The notes beneath the pieces were generated by a model. It was not told the origin of the DNA. It searched no databases and was given only the letters and a program-made list of their open reading frames with translations. A program made the position numbers and the translations under genes. This document shows positions 1-7,069 of a stretch of 64,000 bases of DNA, in pieces. The number at the start of each line of letters is the position of its first letter. Positions within the stretch are counted from its first letter, which is position 1. This DNA comes from Salinibacter altiplanensis (GTDB lineage Bacteria; Bacteroidota; Rhodothermia; Rhodothermales; Salinibacteraceae). Location of the stretch: NCBI RefSeq assembly GCF_002894645.1, contig NZ_NCQY01000020.1, positions 533,183 to 597,182 on the forward strand. The letters are read 5' to 3'.

Positions 1-3
1 GGA

Positions 4-741
4 TTATGCTGGTTCTTGGGTGCGTATTTGCTCCAGGAGCGGTCGCAGCTTCTTCCACACGGTCTGGGCCATGAGGCGGTGGCCGGCGGCGGCAGGATGG
101 ATGCCGTCGTCCTGCATTAGGGAGTCGGATCCGGCGATGTCGTTGAGGATGAACGGGATCAGTGTGACGCGGCCGTACGCCTCGGCGACCGTCGGGTAGA
201 CCTGGCGGAACTGCCGGGCGTACCCCTGGCCGAGATTCGGGGGAACTTGCATCCCTGCCAGAAGGACGTGTGCCCCCGGGTATGTGCTCAGGGTCGTATC
301 GATGATGCCCCGCAGGTTTTTGCGGGTGACGCCGGGATCGATGCCGCGCAGGCCGTCGTTGCCCCCGAGCTCCAGCACGAGCACGTCCACCGAGTCCTGC
401 AGGACCCACCCGATGCGCTCCAGGCCCCCGGCTGTCGTCTCGCCGCTCACGCCCGCGTTCTGGACCTGCACGTCCCACCCGAGCGAGTCGGCCTTCCGCT
501 GAAGCAGGGCCGGGAAGGCCTCCTGGGGCGACACGCCGGCGCCGGCGGCAATGCTGTTGCCGAGGACGAGCACGCGGGCTTCCGTGCGGGACGTGTCCGC
601 CGGATCCGGGGCGGACGCGGCAGCAGATGCGGTCGTGTCGTCCGATGAGGCAGCAGGCGACGAAGTGGAACGATCCTGCCCACAGCCCACCAGGCCCAGA
701 ACCCCGACGAGCAGAAACAGGTATAGGCGGACGCTTGACAT
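4..741 (-). CDS. tesA: TesA-like GDSL/SGNH esterase lipoprotein
   Basis: A 245-residue SGNH hydrolase, probably an arylesterase or lysophospholipase/thioesterase acting in the periplasm. Block I reads GNSIAAG at residues 61-67: the nucleophile Ser63 is kept, but the Asp of GDSL is Asn. Block III, ELGGNDGLRG, matches the form known in E. coli TesA, and the C-terminal DGIHP supplies the catalytic Asp and His. The N-terminus is a signal sequence ending in the lipobox LVGC (Cys20), followed by a Ser/Ala/Asp-rich linker, so it should be a membrane-anchored lipoprotein rather than the soluble periplasmic TesA of E. coli. It is divergent from the YbbA-like ATPase at 876, an arrangement also known for E. 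coli tesA/ybbA. The family is certain; the substrate is not. Confidence 0.9.
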   Translation of the reverse strand: MSSVRLYLFLLVGVLGLVGCGQDRSTSSPAASSDDTTASAAASAPDPADTSRTEARVLVLGNSIAAGAGVSPQEAFPALLQRKADSLGWDVQVQNAGVSGETTAGGLERIGWVLQDSVDVLVLELGGNDGLRGIDPGVTRKNLRGIIDTTLSTYPGAHVLLAGMQVPPNLGQGYARQFRQVYPTVAEAYGRVTLIPFILNDIAGSDSLMQDDGIHPAAAGHRLMAQTVWKKLRPLLEQIRTQEPA

Positions 742-875
742 GAGTGAGGCAAAACTGTCGGCAAGAGTCGAACCATCTGGCCCGCCGAACCGAAACCGAC
801 GCGACAGGGTTTCCGGGGCCGGTTGGCCAGCAGCCTTCCCTCCATCCCTTTCCCACCGATCCTTCCCGAGTGCCT

Positions 876-1589
876 ATGAGCGAGGCATCCGTGCTTCAGG
901 TCGAGTCCCTGACGAAGACGTTTCCCAGCGGGGGGCGTACCCTAACCGTCATTGACGACGTGAGCTTCTCGGTAGACGAGGGCGATACCTGCTCCATTGT
1001 CGGCCCGTCGGGCAGCGGCAAGACGACTCTGCTGGGACTCTGCGCCGGCCTCGACCAGCCCACGACGGGCCGCGTAGAGCTTTGTGGTGTTGGGCTGCGT
1101 CCGCTCGACGAGGACCAGCGGGCCGAGGTGCGCAACCAGAACGTCGGGTTCGTCTTCCAGACCTTCCGCCTGCTCCCGACGCTCACGGCGGTGGAGAACG
1201 TGATGGTCCCGGCAGAATTGCGGGGTGACGCCGACCCGCACGACCGGGCGGCGGACCTGCTCGCCAAAACGGGACTGGGCGATCGGCTCGGCCACTACCC
1301 GTCGCAGCTCTCGGGGGGCGAGCGCCAACGGGTGGCCATGGCCCGTGCCTTCATCAACCGGCCCCGCGTGCTCTTTGCGGACGAGCCCACCGGCAACCTC
1401 GATGCTGAGACGGCCGGCCGAATCGAAGACCTGCTCTTTGACCTCAACGAGACGACGGGGACGACGCTTGTGCTGGTCAGCCACGACCAGGAGCTGGCCG
1501 CCCGCACGGAGCGCATCCTGCACCTCCGCGGGGGCGAGATTGTGGAGGACGAACAGAACCCAAGCCCGGCCGAGTCGGCCGTCGCGTAG
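876..1589 (+). CDS. ybbA: YbbA/LolD-type ABC transporter ATP-binding protein
   Basis: A 237-residue ABC ATPase. Walker A GPSGSGKTT lies at about 43-51, then the Q-loop region (FVFQTFRLLPTLTA), the signature LSGGERQR, Walker B VLFADEPTGNLD, and the H-loop SHD. The 'RLLPTLTAVENV' and 'DEPTGNLD' wording is typical of the MacB/LolD/YbbA group, which pairs with a FtsX-like permease. The frame is open from 744, but ATG 876 (MSEASVLQVE) places the domain normally and leaves a 134-bp divergent region before tesA. No FtsX-like permease follows: the next gene is on the opposite strand, so the partner must be encoded elsewhere. LolD is an alternative name; the tesA neighbour favours YbbA. Confidence 0.88.
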   Translation: MSEASVLQVESLTKTFPSGGRTLTVIDDVSFSVDEGDTCSIVGPSGSGKTTLLGLCAGLDQPTTGRVELCGVGLRPLDEDQRAEVRNQNVGFVFQTFRLLPTLTAVENVMVPAELRGDADPHDRAADLLAKTGLGDRLGHYPSQLSGGERQRVAMARAFINRPRVLFADEPTGNLDAETAGRIEDLLFDLNETTGTTLVLVSHDQELAARTERILHLRGGEIVEDEQNPSPAESAVA

Positions 1590-1610
1590 AGGGCCGTCGC
1601 GGAGCGGGCA

Positions 1611-2588
1611 CTACAGGGCAGGCACGTACGCCATGCCGTCCGGGCCTCGGCCTGCGGGGATGGTGTCCGTGACGGCACGAGCGTTCAGGTCAACAATGCT
1701 CACAGTGCCCGATCCGGCGTTGGCCACGTATGCCCGATCGTCGGTGGGGGCGAGCACACCGATCGGCTTGCTGCCCACTTCAAGGCGCGTCATTAGGCGG
1801 CGGCTCTGTGCGTTGTACAGCGCCACCTCTCCGGCCCGCGGGGCCGAAACGAGCGCATGACGGCCGTCCGGGGACACGTCCACGCGGATTGGAAAGCCGT
1901 CCACGGAAAGGGTGTCTCTCTCCGACGTGGAGGCGGCGTGCAAAATCGAGACCGTATCGTCGGCCCGGTTCGTGACCCACACCTCTTCGCCATCGGGCGT
2001 TACCCCGAGGCCCTCCGCGCCCGCGCCCGTCGCGACATGCGGGCCCACGTCTCCCGTCTCTAGGTCGACTTTCGACAGCGTGCCGCTGCCAATGCTCGTC
2101 GCGTAGAGCGCAGGGGCATTGGGGGCAAGCGCCAGCATATGGGTCACGTCTCGTCCGGTCTCAAACGTGCGCCGCACCGTTCCGGACGCCGCGTCGAGCT
2201 CGAGGACGGCCTGCCGGTCTTCGGCCGTAACGTAGACGCGCTCCTCGTTGGGGCCCACCCCGATTCCGTGCGGCCGCTGGGTTGCCGGCAGCTGCCACCG
2301 GGCCGTCTCGGTCGGGCCGTCGACGTCGATTGCCGAGATCGTGCCGTCGCCGTAATTGGCCACGAAGGCACGGCGCGTTTTCGGGGCCGCGGCCACCTCG
2401 TGCGGGCCTGCCCCCGTCGACACACTATCGGTCACCTGTCCCGAGGCCGGATCCACGACGTAGAGCGACGCCCCGTTCTTGTTCGCGATGAGCAGGGCCG
2501 GCTCGCCCGTGCCCGGCCCGTACAGCGCCAGGGCGACGCCGGCCACGAGCACGGCGACAATGGTGAGGGTAAAAGGCGCCCGGGGCAT
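1611..2588 (-). CDS. YVTN-type beta-propeller repeat protein
   Basis: A 325-residue protein with an N-terminal hydrophobic segment (residues about 7-23), probably an uncleaved anchor or signal peptide, followed by about seven repeats of some 40 residues. Repeat hallmarks include LYVVDPASGQV, AFVANYGDGTISAIDV, VYVTAEDRQ, VWVTNRADDTVSIL and AYVANAGSGTVSIVDL. These are the YVTN/YncE-family beta-propeller motifs, so it should fold as a seven-bladed propeller outside the cytoplasm. Propellers of this class bind ligands or DNA, or are surface-layer components; nothing here fixes the ligand. It converges on ybbA with a 21-bp gap and precedes the phosphohexomutase on the same strand only after that gene has ended (27-bp gap), so both could share a transcript. 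Confidence 0.85.
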   Translation of the reverse strand: MPRAPFTLTIVAVLVAGVALALYGPGTGEPALLIANKNGASLYVVDPASGQVTDSVSTGAGPHEVAAAPKTRRAFVANYGDGTISAIDVDGPTETARWQLPATQRPHGIGVGPNEERVYVTAEDRQAVLELDAASGTVRRTFETGRDVTHMLALAPNAPALYATSIGSGTLSKVDLETGDVGPHVATGAGAEGLGVTPDGEEVWVTNRADDTVSILHAASTSERDTLSVDGFPIRVDVSPDGRHALVSAPRAGEVALYNAQSRRLMTRLEVGSKPIGVLAPTDDRAYVANAGSGTVSIVDLNARAVTDTIPAGRGPDGMAYVPAL

Positions 2589-2615
2589 GACCGCGTGGGA
2601 TCTGGACGGGAGGTC

Positions 2616-4037
2616 CTACTCGTTGAGCCCGAGCTGTCGGGAGGCGTCTTTGACCAGTGCCTCGGCCGCCTCGGGCGATTCGGCCTCCGAGTAGACGCGC
2701 AGCACGGGCTCGGTGCCGGAGGGGCGGATGAGGAGCCAGCCGTCGTCGGTGAGGTGCTTGAAGCCGTCGAGCGTCTGCACCTCCTGCACCGCGTGGCCGT
2801 TCACCGTGTCGAGGCCGCCCTGGGTGTTGAGCCGGTCCAGTACGTCCGCCTTCTGGTCTTCGCGGATGTGGATGTCGTCGCGGTAGTTGTAGTGCGGGCC
2901 GAACTCTTCCAGCAGCTCGTCGACGAGCTCTGACAATAGCATCCCGCGCTCCACCATCATTTCCACGAGGAGGAGGCCGATGTAGACGCCGTCGCGCTCC
3001 GGGATGTGGCCGGCCGCTGCGATGCCGCCCGACTCTTCGCCGCCCACGAGCACGTCGCCCTCGGCCATCTTGGGGGCGATGTGCTTGAACCCGATGGGTG
3101 TGGTCTCCACGTCGAGCCCGTAGTGGGCGCCCATCTTGTCAAGCAGGTGGGTGGTGGAGAACGTCTTCACGATCGAGCCGGTGAGGCCCCGCTCCTCGTG
3201 GAGGTACTTCACCAGCAGGGCGAGGATGCGGTGGGAGCTCACGTAGGTGCCGTGCTCGTCCACCATGCCAATGCGGTCGCCGTCGCCGTCGTTGGCGAGG
3301 CCGACCTGAGCGTCGCTGTTGGCCACGGTGTCGGACAGCTCGCCCAGTCGGTCCGCGATGGGCTCCGGGGCCACGCCGTAGAACCCGGGGTTGAGGTCGT
3401 GGCGGAGAGGCACCACGCCGTCCCCAATCAGGGCCTCCACGAGCCCCTGGGCCGCGCCGAACATGGCATCGTGGGCGATTGTGAGGTCGGCGTCCTGAAT
3501 CGCCGCCACGTCGAGGGCGTCTCGGAGGGCATCGAGGTACCCGCCCCGAACGTCGTTGGTGCCGATCGTGCCGTCGGCGGCAAGGGCGCCGAAGGCTGAG
3601 AGGGACGTGGTGTCCACGTCGTGGTCCGGCACGGCTGCCTCGACAGAGGCGATCATGTCGGGGGGCGCGGGGCCGCCGAAGTGCGCCTTGATCTTGTAGC
3701 CGCTATAGGTGGGCGGGTTGTGGCTGGCGGTAATCACCACGCCGGCGTCGTGCCCGGCGGCCTGGGTGGCCCAGCTGACGGCCGGGGTAGAGACGACCGA
3801 GTCGGCCAGCGTCACGTCGACACCCGCCTCCGCGAGCACACGAGCGGCCCGTTCGGCAAACTCAGTTCCGAGAAAGCGGGTGTCGTGTCCAAGGACGACC
3901 GACGGCGCGTCGCCGTAGTCGTCGTGCAGCCAGTCCGCAGTGGCCTGGGCCACACGTTCGAGGTTGGCGAAGGTGTAGTCGTCGGCAATGACGGCCCGCC
4001 AGCCGTCGGTCCCAAATTCGATCGGCGTGTTGGCCAT
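2616..4037 (-). CDS. Phosphoglucomutase/phosphomannomutase family protein
   Basis: A 473-residue alpha-D-phosphohexomutase that interconverts hexose 1- and 6-phosphates in the cytosol, feeding nucleotide-sugar and polysaccharide synthesis. All four family landmarks are present in order: the catalytic phosphoserine loop TASHNPP; the metal-binding loop DGDGDRIG; the sugar-specificity loop GEESGG; and the phosphate-binding loop RPSGTEP near the C-terminus. The GEESGG loop is of the glucomutase-like type. The frame stays open far upstream (to 4901), but that part runs antisense through the barrel protein at 4285. ATG 4037 (MANTPIEFGTDGWRA) begins exactly where the family's conserved FGTDGWR strand begins. 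Whether glucose, mannose or glucosamine phosphate is preferred cannot be read from sequence. Confidence 0.93.
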   Translation of the reverse strand: MANTPIEFGTDGWRAVIADDYTFANLERVAQATADWLHDDYGDAPSVVLGHDTRFLGTEFAERAARVLAEAGVDVTLADSVVSTPAVSWATQAAGHDAGVVITASHNPPTYSGYKIKAHFGGPAPPDMIASVEAAVPDHDVDTTSLSAFGALAADGTIGTNDVRGGYLDALRDALDVAAIQDADLTIAHDAMFGAAQGLVEALIGDGVVPLRHDLNPGFYGVAPEPIADRLGELSDTVANSDAQVGLANDGDGDRIGMVDEHGTYVSSHRILALLVKYLHEERGLTGSIVKTFSTTHLLDKMGAHYGLDVETTPIGFKHIAPKMAEGDVLVGGEESGGIAAAGHIPERDGVYIGLLLVEMMVERGMLLSELVDELLEEFGPHYNYRDDIHIREDQKADVLDRLNTQGGLDTVNGHAVQEVQTLDGFKHLTDDGWLLIRPSGTEPVLRVYSEAESPEAAEALVKDASRQLGLNE

Positions 4038-4284
4038 GTTGGAGGTGAGGTCGGTAGGAAGGGCAATGAAGGAACGCTCCCAAGAGGAGAGGAGCATTCC
4101 AAAGAAAAGAAGCCGCGGGGGAAAAAGCCACCGTTCGAAGCAGGTAGGGACCGGGACGCGGGGGGCGGACAGACGAACGGCTGTTGAAGGAAAAGCAAAT
4201 CCCGAGAGAACGAGCCGAAAGAGTCTGCGTTGGGGTCGCTGACATATTCCCATCATCCTGTTCTGCAACCGCCCAATTCTCTCT

Positions 4285-4950
4285 ATGCACCTCCGTTTCT
4301 TCCCCGCAGCGTCGCTGTTGATCGTCGTCTTTGTGCTGCTCGGGGGCGGGCGGGCCGAGGCGCAGGCCGTGCGGGTGGAGGCCGGGGGTGGATGGGCCCT
4401 TCCGTCGACGGAGGTGGACGTCTCGGTGCAGGGACAGGACGAGACCGCTGAGATCGATCCTGGATCCGGGCCGAGCGGGTACGCCGCGGTGGGGCTCGTG
4501 TGGACGCTCACGGATAACTTCTCGCTGGAGGGGCGTCTCCGCGCGCAGCAGTCCCAGTTGCGTGTGGGAAGTGATGATATTTCGCCTTCCGTTGATCGCT
4601 GTGTAAATTCGTGTCCGGACGGGCGTCTTCGGTCACTGTCATTCGAAGGGCAACTTTCTCTCACCTCGATCGGGCGCATCACCCCGTACTTCCTGGTTGG
4701 CCTCGGGGTGGTGCGGACGACTATTGATGGCACTCGCATTGAGGCGGCCGGGGACGAATTCCAGCTCGCGGAGGCCGACGTGACGGACGCCGGCGGCGAC
4801 GTGGGCTTCGGGGCGGCCCTGCGGCTTGCCGGCGGGCTGTCGCTCACTGCGGAGACGCGCGTGACCGGGAGCCTGCCGGGCGGCAAAGAAAATGCCGTCA
4901 CGACGTTTCCGTTTACGTTGGGGCTCGCCTATTACCTTGGGCGTCTGTAG
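4285..4950 (+). CDS. Small outer-membrane beta-barrel protein
   Basis: A 221-residue protein with a clear Sec signal peptide (hydrophobic core about 8-23, probable cleavage after AEA near residue 27). The mature part is made of alternating amphipathic strands: VRVEAGGGWALP at the start, YAAVGLVWTLTDNFSLEGRLRAQ, GRITPYFLVGLGVVRT, and a terminal strand FPFTLGLAYYLGRL ending in hydrophobic/aromatic residues. This pattern suits an eight-stranded OmpA/OmpW-like barrel ('outer membrane protein beta-barrel domain'). It has two Cys residues (CVNSCPDG region) that could form a loop disulfide. No enzymatic motif is seen and the function is unknown. It lies divergent from the phosphohexomutase with a 247-bp spacer, and just before two secreted proteases. 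Confidence 0.7.
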   Translation: MHLRFFPAASLLIVVFVLLGGGRAEAQAVRVEAGGGWALPSTEVDVSVQGQDETAEIDPGSGPSGYAAVGLVWTLTDNFSLEGRLRAQQSQLRVGSDDISPSVDRCVNSCPDGRLRSLSFEGQLSLTSIGRITPYFLVGLGVVRTTIDGTRIEAAGDEFQLAEADVTDAGGDVGFGAALRLAGGLSLTAETRVTGSLPGGKENAVTTFPFTLGLAYYLGRL

Positions 4951-5041
4951 TGTCCACGCCGCGGTCCGTCGTGGGCACTGAGACTGTGCACTGGATGGGC
5001 GCCGTGTCCCCGTTTGCTTTTTACTGACGATCCTTGTGTCT

Positions 5042-6994
5042 ATGATGCTTTCTCTACGACCTGTCGGGATGGGGGTCTGCATTGGGGCATTGGTTCTGCT
5101 CTGCACTCCCGCGACGACCGTCGCCCAATCTTCGTCGTGGGAGGTCGTAGACCGAATGTCATTTGGGCAGGCGGCTGTCACGTACCAGGACTGCGGACTG
5201 CGCAAGATCGACCGGGACCTGTTCGTGGAGCAGTATCCGGACGGGATGCGCGCGAAGGCCCCCGCAAAGCAGATGGCTACCATCGAGGTAAGTTACAGCA
5301 ATGACTTCCCGGCCGAAGCCCAGGAGGCGTTTCAACGGGCGGTAGAGATCTGGGAAATGCATATTTCCTCTTCGGTCACGATTCGGATTGATGCTCGGTG
5401 GGAGTCCCTTGGAGAAAGAACGTTGGGGGCTGCGGGACCCAGTCTTGCGCTGGTAGACGCAAACGGCGACGACGATGGGGACACGATTGTCGGCTTCCCC
5501 CTGTTCGACGCTATCACCGAGACGGATCAGTTTCCCGGCGACCCAGACGTCTTCGCGCAGTTCAACGACCAGCGGACCGATTGGCACTTCGAGGAGAGCC
5601 CGGCCCCGTCAGGGATGATTGACTTTACGAGCGTTGTGCTCCACGAGATTGGACACGGCCTGAATTACACCGATGTATTCAGCCACAGCAACGGGACCGG
5701 CAGTTACGGAGTCGACTTCAATAGGGACGGTCAAGTGACCGGCAATGAGCGGTCGCCCGGCCCGTTTGGACGTCGGTTGGCGGAAAAAGAGTCCGATGGG
5801 TCGCTTGCATCGCTGACCAATTTCTCCAATCCGTCGGAAAACCTCGGCGATGCACTGACGAGCGAGCAGCTCTTTTTTGCGGATGAGGGGGCAAGCGTGG
5901 CGGCTGAGTTGGGGGACGGCCCTGTTCCGCCACGGATGTACGCGCCTTCTCCTTTCGAAGAAGGATCGAGCATTGCCCACCTGGACGAGAGGACGTACTC
6001 CGAGGAGTCCCCGAATGCGCTCATGACCCCCCAAATCGGGGCCGCCGAGACGAATCGCCAGCCCGGCCCGGTCATGTGTGGCCAGCTTCAGGACATGGGC
6101 TGGCCGCTTGGGGTCGGGTGCGAGCAGTACTTCCGAGCACTCTTTGCCGTGGAGGTGCAGCCGACCGACGGGCGCAACGGCAGCCGGACCCTCTCGTGGA
6201 GTGAGGCGGACGACGCGAATATCCAAGAGTACATCGTCGACCGCCAGTACTTCGGCGGGGCTTTCGAAGAGGTCAAGCGGGTGGACGCGTCCGAGGTCTC
6301 GGGCACGAGCCTGACCGTAGAGGATCTGGGGCTTGGCGCCTTTGCCTTCCGCCTGCGCTGGAAAACCGCAGACGGGTCGACCGCCGCGTCGCCGGAGGAG
6401 GTGCGCGACACCGTGAATGTACAGGAGGTGACCACAAGCATTCGGGACCGGGACGAGCAGGGGCGCGGAACGATCGATCTGTCGTGGACCGTGCCCTCTG
6501 GAACGAGGGGCGATTTCGTCTACCGGGTGGAACGACGGGTGGGGCGGGACGGCGCGTTCGAACCGGTGGCCACCATTCCGCAGGAGGGGGCTGCGGGGAA
6601 CGACCAGACCAAGCAGTACACGGCGGAGCAGCAGACCCCGGGGCGGTACGAGTATCGCGTGCGGGCCCAGGACGGAGCGGGGAACGCGGTTACCAGCGCG
6701 AATCGCGAGTCTCAGATCGACTTCGAGGGCGACGTGTACGCCCTGGGGCCGTACCCGAACCCCGTGCGGGAAACAGCCTCGTTCGACCTGACGGCCCGGC
6801 AGCCCCAGAGCGTCCAGGTGGAGGTGTACAATACGCTCGGGGAACAGATCTACGCCGAACAGCGAGAGGTGCGTGCACAGGAGCCCACGTTCCTCTCCAT
6901 CGACGCCAGTCAGTGGGCCAGTGGTGTGTACTTCCTGCGCCTGCGAGGGGAAACGAGCGTTGGGCAGACCAAAAAGATGATCGTCGTGCAGTAG
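5042..6994 (+). CDS. Secreted zinc metalloprotease with T9SS sorting domain
   Basis: About 650 residues, with a signal peptide ending near VAQ. The catalytic motif is HEIGHGLNYTD (His201, Glu202, His205, and a possible third ligand Asp211, numbered from ATG 5042). This resembles the metzincin pattern HExxHxxGxxH/D, with Asn in place of the turn Gly and Asp as third ligand. A Met-turn candidate follows further on (ESPNALMTPQIG). After the protease part come two fibronectin-III-like segments (around LSWSEADDANIQEY and IDLSWTVPSGTRG). The C-terminus, YPNPVRETASF...VYNTLG...WASGVYFLRL...KKMIVVQ, is a type A T9SS sorting domain, so export through the outer membrane by the Por/T9SS machinery is expected. 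GTG 5036 is an alternative start. It is followed after 75 bp by another T9SS protease. Confidence 0.85.
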   Translation: MMLSLRPVGMGVCIGALVLLCTPATTVAQSSSWEVVDRMSFGQAAVTYQDCGLRKIDRDLFVEQYPDGMRAKAPAKQMATIEVSYSNDFPAEAQEAFQRAVEIWEMHISSSVTIRIDARWESLGERTLGAAGPSLALVDANGDDDGDTIVGFPLFDAITETDQFPGDPDVFAQFNDQRTDWHFEESPAPSGMIDFTSVVLHEIGHGLNYTDVFSHSNGTGSYGVDFNRDGQVTGNERSPGPFGRRLAEKESDGSLASLTNFSNPSENLGDALTSEQLFFADEGASVAAELGDGPVPPRMYAPSPFEEGSSIAHLDERTYSEESPNALMTPQIGAAETNRQPGPVMCGQLQDMGWPLGVGCEQYFRALFAVEVQPTDGRNGSRTLSWSEADDANIQEYIVDRQYFGGAFEEVKRVDASEVSGTSLTVEDLGLGAFAFRLRWKTADGSTAASPEEVRDTVNVQEVTTSIRDRDEQGRGTIDLSWTVPSGTRGDFVYRVERRVGRDGAFEPVATIPQEGAAGNDQTKQYTAEQQTPGRYEYRVRAQDGAGNAVTSANRESQIDFEGDVYALGPYPNPVRETASFDLTARQPQSVQVEVYNTLGEQIYAEQREVRAQEPTFLSIDASQWASGVYFLRLRGETSVGQTKKMIVVQ

Positions 6995-7069
6995 CGTCTG
7001 TGGGCCCGGCGACGTCCGGCCGGTACGGCATTGCTCTTTCGATGGCACTCGACCAACCGCGTCCTCGTC

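Noticed and set aside
876-1589. ATPase at 876 considered as the missing CcmA
   Set aside because: Its motifs (RLLPTLTAVENV, DEPTGNLD) are those of the LolD/MacB/YbbA group, and it lies next to tesA, far from the ccm genes.
4038-4901. N-terminal extension of the phosphohexomutase
   Set aside because: The extension is antisense to the outer-membrane barrel gene and lacks similarity; the conserved FGTDGWR start lies right after ATG 4037.
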